Below, piece by piece: positions 50,378 through 59,110 of a DNA stretch of 64,000 nucleotides; position 1 is the stretch's first letter; the number at the start of each line of letters is the position of its first letter. This DNA comes from Ruegeria arenilitoris (GTDB taxonomy: Bacteria > Pseudomonadota > Alphaproteobacteria > Rhodobacterales > Rhodobacteraceae), in NCBI RefSeq assembly GCF_042675705.1, contig NZ_JBHTJJ010000006.1; one strand, written 5' to 3'. The notes under the pieces were generated by a model. It saw only the letters and a list, made by a program, of their open reading frames with translations. It was not told where the DNA came from and ran no database searches. The position numbers and the translations under genes were made by a program.

Positions 50378-52518
50378 TCCGGGTTTTTCTCCTGACTCTT
50401 GGCCTGAGCGCATCGGCAACTGGTGTGCTGGCGAAGGACGTTCCGGTGCGGTCCGGCGAACATGACGGCTTCACGCGGCTTGTTCTCAGCGTTCCTGTGG
50501 GCACCACCTGGAGCCTCGCCCACCGGAAAAACGGCGCTCGCCTGGCGGTCGATTTGGACGACGTGGAATTCAAGACCGGATCGGTCTTTGCACGATTGTC
50601 CGCAGGCCGGCTTGAGGCCATATCGCAGGCCGATCCCGGCGCGCCGCTTGAGCTGGACTTCGGCTGTGATTGCGCGGCGACCGCTTTTTTGTACAAGGAT
50701 ACGATGATCGTTGTGGACATCGCGGCACAAAAAACCTTGCCTCCGCCAAGTCTGGACATTCCATCGATTGTGATCCCAGAGCAGACTTCCAAACGTCGTC
50801 CACAGGCCGAAACTCCATCAATTGAAATCGTTGCCCCCCTTCTGCAACTGGATCGCGATGGCCTGCAGCAGCGCCTTGCGACCCGTCTGTTGCAAGGCGC
50901 GGATCGCGAGCTTGTGGACCTGAACGTCACACCTCCGGGTCCGCGTGCCTCGGCGACTGAAACGCTTCCGGGCATCGCGCGGGATTTGCCTGCCCATATC
51001 CGGGTAAGCTCGATCCTTGACGAGTTGGGCAAACTGGGAGAGCCACCACTGCAACCTCTGGAGTCGCTGCCAGCCTGTATTTCGGATGCCGAATTGGGGT
51101 TCGACACCTGGTCTGACGGTCGGCCCTTTGCGCATGAGGTGGCTGAACTGCGGGCGGGGTTGTTCCTGGAGTTCGACAGGGTCGACGGATCCATCGCGCT
51201 CAAGCTTGCAAAGCTGTTGGCACACTGGGGTTTCGGTTCAGAGGCCATTCAGGTTCTGCAGTTGATGGAAGATGCATCGCCGGAACAGGAATGGATTCGA
51301 GCGGTCGCGCAAATAATTGATGATCAGCCTGTATCAGAGCCTAACCAACTGCGGGGGTTGCAACGCTGCGACGGCGCGGTTGCCATGTGGGCCGCGATGG
51401 CAGATGGCCAGTTGCAGGATGATGCGCAGCAGGAGCGGATGGAGCAGGCGTTCCTGAGGCTTCCTGAGCATCTACGCCGGATCCTTGGGCCCCGGCTGGC
51501 CGACATATTCGTCAAATCCGGTCAGCTTGAGGCCGCCCGGCGGGTACTACGTTCGGTGGATCGCATCCAAACTCTGCAACACCCCGAGGTGACACTCGCG
51601 CAGGCAACTGTTGCTGCCGCTGAGGGAGATGCGGACACCAGCGACATTTTGTTGAACGACGTCATCGACAACCCAAGATCGGATTTGGAAGCCCCGCTTG
51701 CCCTGGCCCGGCTTGTTGAAAAGAAGTGGGCAGAGAGTGGAGCCGTTTCGCGACGGCAAATCGACCTGATCTCGGGCTATGCAATCGAACTGCGCAATTC
51801 TGAATTGGGTCCGGTCATGGCCCGCAGTCACGCCCTGGCGCTTGCCCTGGGCGGCGAGTTTTCCGCGGCCTTCGATATTCTTGATGCCCATAGCCGAGAC
51901 GAGACCTGGTCCGGCACGCGCAATCGTATCTTGCAGCTGGCAGCAGAGCGGGCCGATGACCGGACCTTCCTACGGTATGCAAGCACCCTAAATAATCGCG
52001 AATTAGAGTCTGCTTCGACCGAGACTTCGCTGTTGCTAGCCAAGCGTTTTGCGGACCTCGGCTTTGCCAAGCAAGCCCGAGACTTGACGGGCGCAGGTTC
52101 GGATGGGACGCGCAGGCGCGAACGCGCCATCCTTCGGGCACGGGCCGCGCTGCTGGAAAACCGACCGGATCTGGCCCTGCGCGAATTGGCCGAGGATCCC
52201 TCCGATGACGCTGAAAGGCTGCGGGCACAAGCCCTGACCGATATGGGTAATTACACGGCCGCCGTTGAGGCTTGGCGGGACATAGGGGATGAGGATACCG
52301 CCGCGCGCCTGTCATGGTGGGCGGGGTTCAACTTGGAAGAAGTTGGGGCGAAGGACACCGCGCTGGGGCGGGTCATAGATCTGAGCTCGGCCCTGCGTGC
52401 GCCAGTGCAGCAAACACCGGACAAGCCGATTTTGGATGCAGAACAGCTGCTTGAGGCCAGCGCCGACACGCGACAGAAGATAGCCGAATTGCTGAACGTG
52501 ACAACTGAATTGGAATAG
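50374..52518 (+). CDS. Large periplasmic hypothetical protein of the flagellar operon (AMIN-like plus helical repeats)
   Basis: ATG 50374 overlaps motA by 4 bases and gives 714 residues. A signal peptide (MIRVFLLTLGLSASATGVLA) is followed by a beta-rich domain of about 95 residues (VRSGEHDGFTRLVLSVPVG and ARLAVDLDDVEF) that resembles AMIN-type cell-wall-targeting domains. A Pro-rich linker follows. Residues about 260-700 are helical repeats of TPR flavour (QLEAARRVLRSVDRIQTLQH, LRARAALLENRPDLALRELA, AQALTDMGNYTAAVEAWRDI). I know no characterised homologue. Tight coupling to motA suggests a periplasmic stator or cell-wall scaffold for the motor (inference). Confidence 0.8.
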   Translation: MIRVFLLTLGLSASATGVLAKDVPVRSGEHDGFTRLVLSVPVGTTWSLAHRKNGARLAVDLDDVEFKTGSVFARLSAGRLEAISQADPGAPLELDFGCDCAATAFLYKDTMIVVDIAAQKTLPPPSLDIPSIVIPEQTSKRRPQAETPSIEIVAPLLQLDRDGLQQRLATRLLQGADRELVDLNVTPPGPRASATETLPGIARDLPAHIRVSSILDELGKLGEPPLQPLESLPACISDAELGFDTWSDGRPFAHEVAELRAGLFLEFDRVDGSIALKLAKLLAHWGFGSEAIQVLQLMEDASPEQEWIRAVAQIIDDQPVSEPNQLRGLQRCDGAVAMWAAMADGQLQDDAQQERMEQAFLRLPEHLRRILGPRLADIFVKSGQLEAARRVLRSVDRIQTLQHPEVTLAQATVAAAEGDADTSDILLNDVIDNPRSDLEAPLALARLVEKKWAESGAVSRRQIDLISGYAIELRNSELGPVMARSHALALALGGEFSAAFDILDAHSRDETWSGTRNRILQLAAERADDRTFLRYASTLNNRELESASTETSLLLAKRFADLGFAKQARDLTGAGSDGTRRRERAILRARAALLENRPDLALRELAEDPSDDAERLRAQALTDMGNYTAAVEAWRDIGDEDTAARLSWWAGFNLEEVGAKDTALGRVIDLSSALRAPVQQTPDKPILDAEQLLEASADTRQKIAELLNVTTELE

Positions 52519-52641
52519 TCAGGATCGGCGCGACGAACGGCCGGCTTGTGCGCCTCGCATTGAGAGCATGCGCTTGTCTGAAAATGCAAGCCCCGGCAGA
52601 CTGCCCGGCAAATTCAACCTTATCCAGGTCAGGGGCAACGG

Positions 52642-53205
52642 ATGTCCGGAGCGCTCATTCGGTGTTTTGTCGCCATTCCCGTATCTTCCGAAATCGCCCA
52701 GCTATGCGCTGACGTCGCGCGCGCAGCACATAGCGGTCGAAGTTTGCCTGCTGAAAACCTTCATCTGACGCTGGCTTTCCTGGGCGACCGGACCCGGGAC
52801 GCCTTGATTGAACTGAATGATCATTTCGAGGCGATTAAGTGCCGGACCTTTTCCATCAGACTGTCCGGGCTGGGCAGTTTCGGAAATTCGCTGCACATGG
52901 CGGTAGAACCCGATTCTGAACTCCTGCACCTGCATGAAAGCGTCCAGCGCTGCATAAGGCAGGCCGGGTTGATGCTGCAACGCCGCCGCTTTCGACCGCA
53001 TATCACCATCGTTCGGGGTATAGAATCGGCTCTAAATAAAGGTTTTTTGCAGTCACCGGTTCCCCAAGCCACCATGGTCGTGACCCAGTTCAACCTGAAT
53101 TCTTCGACACTTCGGCCGGACGGCGCACGATATGAAACGCTGTCGACCTATCCTCTGCAGCTGCAAGGCTGGTCCAGTCAGGCTGACGACTTCGCCGACC
53201 GGTAG
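52642..53205 (+). CDS. thpR: RNA 2',3'-cyclic phosphodiesterase (2H family)
   Basis: The product is 187 residues long. The two 2H-phosphoesterase motifs are HLTLAFLG (about 40) and HITIVRG (about 118), each H-x-T/S-hydrophobic. The N-terminal IRCFVAIPVSSEI is typical of LigT/ThpR. It opens 2',3'-cyclic phosphates on RNA ends, and reverse 2'-5' ligation is seen in vitro for E. coli ThpR. The last 28 bases overlap the convergent MmgE/PrpD gene, which is an unusually long tail-to-tail overlap. Confidence 0.92.
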   Translation: MSGALIRCFVAIPVSSEIAQLCADVARAAHSGRSLPAENLHLTLAFLGDRTRDALIELNDHFEAIKCRTFSIRLSGLGSFGNSLHMAVEPDSELLHLHESVQRCIRQAGLMLQRRRFRPHITIVRGIESALNKGFLQSPVPQATMVVTQFNLNSSTLRPDGARYETLSTYPLQLQGWSSQADDFADR

Positions 53206-54536
53206 AGAGGTTGCACCATGTCACTAAACCGGGTGCCGGGATCGGTAAGGTTCAAAACCGCGCTGCTCAGATTCTTGGCAGCAAACTCTCCGATTTCTGC
53301 AGAAGAAAACTCGACAAACTTGTCGATGACGTCCTGTCGCGACATTGGAGCCTCAGGCCCGCCCCGGGCATGGATGTCACCCGAGCGGAAAACGCGACCG
53401 TCTTGCGTCGTTACCTGAACGTCGGCCCAGCGCCCGGCGGGAAAGCGGGAATTATGGCGGTCCGACTCGGATACGGTGATGCGGTTCAGGAAATCGGCGA
53501 CGATCGGATCGGATAGTCCATCGCCGCTGATATGCTCTACCCCGATCCGCCCGTGTACTGCAAAAGTCGAGACGGCAAATGGCAGCGAGTATTGCGCCTG
53601 CGACGTTGTCTCGGGCATCCCCGAATACAGTTGAACCGCTTCGTGAAAACTATGTATCTCGACGCGGGCGATCTGGTCATGGGTCAGATCGTGCGTGTTC
53701 ATCACCGTGCGCAGCCCGTCGATGGCGGCATGGGCCCAGCGGCAGATCGGATAGGGTTTCACGTATTGATGTTCCATCTGCCAAAATGTGCCGAGGTCAT
53801 GCCAATAGGGTGCCGCGCGGGCTTCCTCGATGGTGATGGCGGGGGCGCCGGTAAAGCCGCGCTCGGCCAGAATCGCCGCCGACAAGCCTACCAGCGCGCC
53901 CCAGCCCGACCCGTCATGCAGCATCGTGGGGTTGGCGATTTCGCGCATCATCTGGCTGCGGGGGCCGTGATATTCGGCAATGCCAAGGCCTTGGCGCAAT
54001 TGGTCCGGTGAATGGCCCCGCAAGCGGGCCGCCATGGCAACCACGCCCAGTGCGTTCCACGCCCCCGAGGTGTGATAGTCACTGACGGTGGCGTGCAGGG
54101 CGATACCTGCGCGGCCCGCGATTTCGTAGCCGGTGATGACGGCGGCCAACGCATCGGGTCCCGACAGATCAGGGCAGTGCTCGGCCAATGCGCACAGCGC
54201 GGGCACGACCACCACGCCGATATGCCCCTTGGTCGGGTTGTAGCCGTCGTGCCCGTCGAGATTGTCGGTCTGCGTGGCGGCCGCGTAGGCCGCGCCCGCC
54301 AGGCTGACCCGACGCCCATCACACAGCATCCGCGCCGAAAACGCATGATCGGTCGTTCCGTACAGCAATGCCGCAGTATCGCGGGCGATCACGCCGGCCT
54401 CCATCGGGGTCGATGCGATCACGATTCCCAAAGTATCCAGCAGCATCAGGGCCGCCGCTTCGCGCGCGCTGTCGAGCATCTGGTCCGCCGGGCGGTTCAG
54501 AACAAACTCGGCAACGCGGGCGAAGGTTTCGGTCAC
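53178..54536 (-). CDS. MmgE/PrpD family protein
   Basis: The product is 452 residues, the family length. The all-helical N-terminal domain shows AALMLLDTLGIVIASTPMEA and DNLDGHDGYNPTKGHIGVVV, and the active-site region contains GHDG and KGHIG. A C-terminal lid domain follows (about 270-400). The family includes 2-methylcitrate dehydratase, cis-aconitate decarboxylase and many with no known reaction. It starts 4 bases inside the GcvT-type dehydrogenase stop, so it is co-translated with a betaine-pathway enzyme. A link to that pathway is unexplained. Confidence 0.9.
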   Translation of the reverse strand: MTETFARVAEFVLNRPADQMLDSAREAAALMLLDTLGIVIASTPMEAGVIARDTAALLYGTTDHAFSARMLCDGRRVSLAGAAYAAATQTDNLDGHDGYNPTKGHIGVVVVPALCALAEHCPDLSGPDALAAVITGYEIAGRAGIALHATVSDYHTSGAWNALGVVAMAARLRGHSPDQLRQGLGIAEYHGPRSQMMREIANPTMLHDGSGWGALVGLSAAILAERGFTGAPAITIEEARAAPYWHDLGTFWQMEHQYVKPYPICRWAHAAIDGLRTVMNTHDLTHDQIARVEIHSFHEAVQLYSGMPETTSQAQYSLPFAVSTFAVHGRIGVEHISGDGLSDPIVADFLNRITVSESDRHNSRFPAGRWADVQVTTQDGRVFRSGDIHARGGPEAPMSRQDVIDKFVEFSSAEIGEFAAKNLSSAVLNLTDPGTRFSDMVQPLYRSAKSSA

Positions 54537-56977
54537 TTGGCACCCTCCATCGCCGGTTTCTGGTCTCGCAGGCGCAGGCCCTTGGGGTCGAACGGAGGCG
54601 CGTGCAGGATCCGCGCCCTGTGCGGCTTGCCCAGGATGAAGACATGCACCTCGTCACCCGGCTGGGCCACGGCTGGATTGGCATAACCAATGGCCAGCGA
54701 CTTGCCGACCGTATAGCCATAAGCGCCCGAGGTGACGCGCCCCACGGGCGCACCATCTGGGGTAAAGATCGGCTCGCCTCCGCTGGCATCGGCATCGTGG
54801 GTGACATCGACCTCGAAGATCGACAGCACCTCGCGCGCGGGATTGTCCTTGATCGCCAGCCAGGCCTCTTTGTGCAGGAAATCCTTGTCTGGCTTGATCA
54901 ACCCATCCAGACCGACCTCGTGCGGCCAGTACTCCTGAGAATACTCACGACCCCACGAGCCATAGCCTTTTTCGATCCGCAACGCGCCCAGAGCCCGGCT
55001 GCCGACCGGCCCGCCACCGCAGGCGCGGGCGGCGTCCAGAAGCGCTGTGTAGAGTCTGATCTGATCACTTTCGGCGCAGTGCAGCTCCCACCCCAGATCG
55101 CCGGTGAAGCTGACGCGGATGGCCAAGCAGGTGACCCCGGCAACTTCGATCGTGGCCGAGCGCATGAAGCGGAACGCCTCATTCGACAGGTCGGCGTTGG
55201 TCAGCCGTAGCAAGGCCTCGCGCGATTTCGGGCCAGCGATGTTGAAGCCCGCGATGCGGTTGGTGGCAACTTCGAAGGTGGTGCCCTCGGGCAGGTCCAC
55301 CATGTTGAAGAACCGTTGGTGATAGCGTTCGGCCATACCCGAACCAATCATCATGTAGTCGTCTTGGGCCGTCTTGGTGATGGTGAAATCACCCGCCACG
55401 CCGCCACGCACGGAAATCAGCGGGGTCAGGCATGAACGTCCCACTTCGGTCGGCACCCGGTTGGCCACCAGCCGATCCAGCCAGTCACGCGCGCCCGGCC
55501 CTTTGATGACGTAGTTGGCAAAGTTCGAGATGTCGATCACGCCCACGCGCTCGCGCAGCATCCGGGCCTCCTGCCCCACCGGTTCGAACCAGTTCTGGCG
55601 GGTAAAGCCAGTGGTCTCGACCGTTCCGGGTTGATCGGCGAACCAAAGCGGGTGTTCCCAGCCGCAGTTCAGGCCGAAGACCGCGCCCATCTGCTTCTGC
55701 AACTCGTAGGCGGGGCGCACGCGGGCCGGACGGCCGGCGCTGCGTTCCTCGTTCGGGAAATGGATGGCGAAGCGGTGGGAATATTGGTCGGAGACTCGCG
55801 CCTTGGTGAAGTTCTTGTCGGCCCAGTCCCCGAACCGCGCCAGATCCCAGGCGAACATGTCGTATTGCGGCTCGCCCTCGATCATCCACTGTGCAGCCAA
55901 CAGCCCCAGCCCGCCCGATTGCGAAAAGCCGGGGATGATGCCGGTGCAGCAGAAATAGTTGCGCAGTTCGGGTACCGGCCCCCAGATGGCGTTGGAGTCC
56001 GGAGACCAGATCATCGGGCCGTTGATCACCCGTTTCACGCCTGCGGTCGCGGCCACCGGCACACGTTCGGTCGCGCGGATCACGTTCTCCATGATCCGGT
56101 CCAAGTCGTCGGGAAACAGGTCATGGGCGAAATCCAGCGGCGTGCCGTCTTCGGCCCAGAACCGCATGTCTTTTTCATAGGCGCCGATCAGCAACCCGTT
56201 GCCTTCCTGCCGGAAATAATACTCGCCGTCGCGGTCGGCGATCGAGGGCAGGCGGCGGCCAAGGGTTGCCACCTCGTCAATCGCTTCGGTCACGAAATAC
56301 TGGTGCTCTGTCGGTTGCAGCGGCAGGGCCAGCCCGGCCAAAGCCGCCACCTCACGCCCCCACAACCCGGCTGCGTTGACCACCCATTGGGTGTGGATGT
56401 CGCCCTTTTCCGTGCGTACGATCCACGAGCCGTCGGGCTGCGGTTCAGTCCCGATTACGGGGCAAAACCGCTGAATCTCGGCCCCCAGCGCCCGCGCCCC
56501 AGCCGCATAGGCATGGGTTACCCCCGAGGGGTCAACGTTGCCGCCGTCGGGTTCATACATGATGCAGCGGACATCATCGAACTGGGCCAGCGGGTGCAGC
56601 TCCATCGCCTGTTCGCGGCTGATTTCAAAGAAGTTCAGGCCGTAGAACCGCGCCTTGGCCTCTTGCAGGCGCAGCTGGTGCTCGCGCGCCTCGGTCTGGG
56701 CCAGATACAGCGAGCCCGGCTGAAACACGCCGCAGCCCTGCCCGGTTTCCTGCTCCAGCTGCTTGTACAGGTTCATCGTATAGTGCTGGATGCGGGTGAC
56801 GTTGTTGTTGTCGTGCAGCCCGTGGATGTTGGCCGCCGCGTGCCAGGTTGAACCGCTGGTCAGTTCGTCCCGCTCAAGCAGGATCACGTCGGTCCAGCCC
56901 AGCTTGGCAAGGTGGTAGAGGATCGAACATCCGACAAGGCCCCCTCCGATCACGACGGCCTGTGCATGGGTTCTCAT
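54533..56977 (-). CDS. FAD-dependent GcvT-family dehydrogenase (dimethylglycine/sarcosine dehydrogenase type)
   Basis: The product is 814 residues long. The N-terminal FAD domain begins AVVIGGGLVGCSILYHLAK, with the flavin-linking His in TSGSTWHAAANIHGL. An FAO-M-like cap follows (about 375-430). The C-terminal half is a GcvT tetrahydrofolate-binding domain (about 430-810: FANYVIKGPGARDWLDRLVA, SFTGDLGWELHC, KDFLHKEAW, IGYANPAVAQPGDEVHVFI). Such enzymes oxidatively demethylate dimethylglycine or sarcosine and pass the C1 unit to THF. AGGAGAG precedes the ATG. With betB upstream and a BCCT carrier elsewhere, glycine-betaine breakdown is the likely role. Confidence 0.88.
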   Translation of the reverse strand: MRTHAQAVVIGGGLVGCSILYHLAKLGWTDVILLERDELTSGSTWHAAANIHGLHDNNNVTRIQHYTMNLYKQLEQETGQGCGVFQPGSLYLAQTEAREHQLRLQEAKARFYGLNFFEISREQAMELHPLAQFDDVRCIMYEPDGGNVDPSGVTHAYAAGARALGAEIQRFCPVIGTEPQPDGSWIVRTEKGDIHTQWVVNAAGLWGREVAALAGLALPLQPTEHQYFVTEAIDEVATLGRRLPSIADRDGEYYFRQEGNGLLIGAYEKDMRFWAEDGTPLDFAHDLFPDDLDRIMENVIRATERVPVAATAGVKRVINGPMIWSPDSNAIWGPVPELRNYFCCTGIIPGFSQSGGLGLLAAQWMIEGEPQYDMFAWDLARFGDWADKNFTKARVSDQYSHRFAIHFPNEERSAGRPARVRPAYELQKQMGAVFGLNCGWEHPLWFADQPGTVETTGFTRQNWFEPVGQEARMLRERVGVIDISNFANYVIKGPGARDWLDRLVANRVPTEVGRSCLTPLISVRGGVAGDFTITKTAQDDYMMIGSGMAERYHQRFFNMVDLPEGTTFEVATNRIAGFNIAGPKSREALLRLTNADLSNEAFRFMRSATIEVAGVTCLAIRVSFTGDLGWELHCAESDQIRLYTALLDAARACGGGPVGSRALGALRIEKGYGSWGREYSQEYWPHEVGLDGLIKPDKDFLHKEAWLAIKDNPAREVLSIFEVDVTHDADASGGEPIFTPDGAPVGRVTSGAYGYTVGKSLAIGYANPAVAQPGDEVHVFILGKPHRARILHAPPFDPKGLRLRDQKPAMEGAK

Positions 56978-57057
56978 TGGACTTCTCTCCTGACTGGCGG
57001 GGGCGCGTCACCCCTCTGCATCAGAAGTCAGCCACAGTGTCCGCACACCGTATGCTC

Positions 57058-57084
57058 TGTTCCCGACCCCAAATGTCGGGAACA
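57058..57084 (-). promoter_or_regulatory. Intercistronic hairpin between betB and the dehydrogenase gene
   Basis: TGTTCCCGAC (57058-57067) pairs perfectly with GTCGGGAACA (57075-57084) across 7 bases. It lies 35 bases after the betB stop. There is no T-run, so it may be a processing site or a partial terminator. Confidence 0.55.
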
Positions 57085-57119
57085 GTGCAAGTTGGGCCGG
57101 AATCCCGGTTTGGGATCGC

Positions 57120-58574
57120 CTAGTAGGGTGCCTCGACGTCGTTCATCGAGACATAGACGGTTTTCATTTCCGAATAGTGGTTGATCGCCAGCTTCGAATT
57201 CTCGCGCCCGACGCCTGACATTTTCGACCCGCCGAACGGCGCTTCGACCGGGGCCAGGTTGTAGGTGTTGATGTAGCAGGTGCCCGCCTCGAACCCGGCC
57301 ACCACGCGATGAGCGCGGGTCAGGTCGTTGGTGAAGACGCCGGCGGCCAAGCCGAACTCGGTGGCGTTGGCGCGGGCCATCACCTCGTCTTCGGTTTCGA
57401 AATCCAGCACCGACATGACGGGGCCAAAGATCTCCTCGCGGGCGATGGTCATGTCGTCGGTCACGTCGGCAAAGACCGTGGGCTGAATGTAGAAGCCTTC
57501 GCGGTCCAGCCGCGCTCCGCCATGGACCAATCGCGCGCCCTCGGCCTTGCCCTTCTCGATATAGCCCAGAACGATGTTCATCTGGGCCTCGCTGACCATC
57601 GGGCCGAAATTCACGGCCTCGTCCATCGGGTCGCCGATCTTCACATTGGCAAGGCGTTCGGTCAGACGGGTCAGGAAGGCTTCTTTGATGCCTTTCTGCA
57701 CGAAGACCCGCGTGCCGTTGGAACAGACCTGACCCGAGGAATAGAAGTTGCCCAAGATCGCACCCGAGACGGCGTTTTCGATGTCGGCGTCGTCGAACAC
57801 GATCAGGGGCGACTTGCCGCCCAGTTCCATCGTGACGTGTTTCATGCCCTCGGCCGCGGCGGCATAGACCTTGCGGCCCGTGGGCACCGAGCCCGTCAGC
57901 GACACCTTGGCCACGCGCGGGTCGGTGACCAGCGCGGCGCCCACATCGCCATAGCCCTGAACCACGTTGTAGATACCCTTGGGCGCGCCGGCCTCGATCA
58001 GGATCTCGGCGACTTTCAACGCCGACAGGGGCGTGGTTTCCGAGGGTTTGAACACCATCGCATTGCCGCAGGCCAGCGCCGGGGCGCCTTTCCAGCAGGC
58101 GATCTGGGTCGGGTAGTTCCACGCGCCGATCCCGACACAGACGCCCAGCGCCTCGCGGATGGTATAGACGAAATCGCCGCCGCCCAGCGGGATATGCTCA
58201 CCGGTCAGTGACCGGGTCAGCCCGCCGAAATATTCCAGCGCATCCGCGCCCGAGGTCGCATCGGCCACAAGCGTTTCCTGCAACGGTTTGCCGGTGTCAT
58301 GGGTTTCGAGGATCGACAGCTCGCGGTTGCGCTCGCGCATGATGTCGGCGGCGCGGCGCAGGACGCGGCCGCGTTCGGTCCCGGTCATGGCCGCCCACGC
58401 CTTTTGCGCCCTTTTTGCGCTGTTTAGAGCCTGTTCAATGATCTGCGGCGTCGCCGAATGCAGGCGAGCGATAACCTCGCCCGTGGCCGGATAGATCACG
58501 TCGATCGGGGTGCCTGCGGTGTCTTCGACATATTCGCCATCAATAAAGTGGCTGGCCTTGGGCTGAACATTCAT
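57120..58574 (-). CDS. betB: Betaine-aldehyde dehydrogenase
   Basis: The product is 484 residues long. ALDH landmarks: GIGAWNYPTQIACWKGAPAL, LTGSVPTGRKVYAA, base Glu in MELGGKSPLIV, catalytic Cys in SSGQVCSNGTRVFV, and EIFGPVMSVL. The YNLAPVEAPFGGSKMSG and KTVYVSM ends match BetB, which oxidises betaine aldehyde to glycine betaine with NAD+. AAGGA lies about 8 bases before the ATG. betA, betI and betC are not in the window, but a BetI-like palindrome lies 66 bases upstream (58640-58661). Confidence 0.93.
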   Translation of the reverse strand: MNVQPKASHFIDGEYVEDTAGTPIDVIYPATGEVIARLHSATPQIIEQALNSAKRAQKAWAAMTGTERGRVLRRAADIMRERNRELSILETHDTGKPLQETLVADATSGADALEYFGGLTRSLTGEHIPLGGGDFVYTIREALGVCVGIGAWNYPTQIACWKGAPALACGNAMVFKPSETTPLSALKVAEILIEAGAPKGIYNVVQGYGDVGAALVTDPRVAKVSLTGSVPTGRKVYAAAAEGMKHVTMELGGKSPLIVFDDADIENAVSGAILGNFYSSGQVCSNGTRVFVQKGIKEAFLTRLTERLANVKIGDPMDEAVNFGPMVSEAQMNIVLGYIEKGKAEGARLVHGGARLDREGFYIQPTVFADVTDDMTIAREEIFGPVMSVLDFETEDEVMARANATEFGLAAGVFTNDLTRAHRVVAGFEAGTCYINTYNLAPVEAPFGGSKMSGVGRENSKLAINHYSEMKTVYVSMNDVEAPY

Positions 58575-58639
58575 TGCGGATCCTTTTTTCTCGGGCCCCG
58601 GGGAGCCAGGTGCCGGTCGGTTTCATCCGCAGGTAATGA

Positions 58640-58661
58640 TTATTGATTGATCAGTCAATAA
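58640..58661. promoter_or_regulatory. BetI-like palindromic operator
   Basis: The 22-base dyad TTATTGATTGATCAGTCAATAA is self-complementary except for one base pair of positions. Known BetI sites contain TTGATTG / CAATCAA elements in this arrangement. It lies upstream of betB and also upstream of the divergent small gene at 58762. Confidence 0.6.
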
Positions 58662-58761
58662 AGTGCTGCCTTGGGCGAATTCTTGCCAACAAAAAAAGGG
58701 GTCCTCTTGAAAAAAATGGTTAATGTTCCATTTCTGTTCTACATGATCGGAGGATCACCAG

Positions 58762-59091
58762 ATGGAACAGTCATTGCGCAAATCCACCCCGATGGGGCCG
58801 ACCAACGACTACCACATTCTGCCCGTCACGGACCGTCAGATGCGCTATGCGCGCGCGATCGCCCAGCAGTCCGCTCTGGAGATCCCGGTCGAGGCGCAGC
58901 GCGACCGGCGATCCATGTCCGATTGGATTTCGGCGCACAAGCCGCACGATCCCTCCCCCTTTGCCGACTACCCGACGGGCAAACAGGTGGCCTTTGCCGA
59001 GCGGATCTCGCGCACCAAACGCCGCCCGATCCCCAGCGAGTGCTTCCGCGACAAACGTGCGATGTCGCAATGGATTGATCGGAACAAGTGA
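58762..59091 (+). CDS. Small hypothetical protein with two internal repeats
   Basis: ATG 58762 has GGAGGA 7 bases upstream and gives 109 residues. Two copies of a roughly 37-residue unit are visible: TDRQMRYARAIAQQSALEIP, then RDRRSMSDWISAHK (about 23-60), and PTGKQVAFAERISRTKRRPI, then RDKRAMSQWIDRNK (about 71-109). The pattern Q-x3-(Y/F)A-x2-I ... P ... RD(R/K)R(S/A)MS(D/Q)WI is shared. The product is basic and has no signal peptide or membrane helix. Function unknown. A nucleic-acid or tetramer-forming role would be guesswork. It shares a promoter region with betB. Confidence 0.8.
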   Translation: MEQSLRKSTPMGPTNDYHILPVTDRQMRYARAIAQQSALEIPVEAQRDRRSMSDWISAHKPHDPSPFADYPTGKQVAFAERISRTKRRPIPSECFRDKRAMSQWIDRNK

Positions 59092-59110
59092 AGAAGTGTG
59101 GCCGGCGGGC

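Noticed and set aside
55631..56851. 406-codon plus-strand frame opposite the dehydrogenase gene
   Set aside because: It is antisense shadow of an enzyme with intact FAD and GcvT motifs, and there is no ribosome site.
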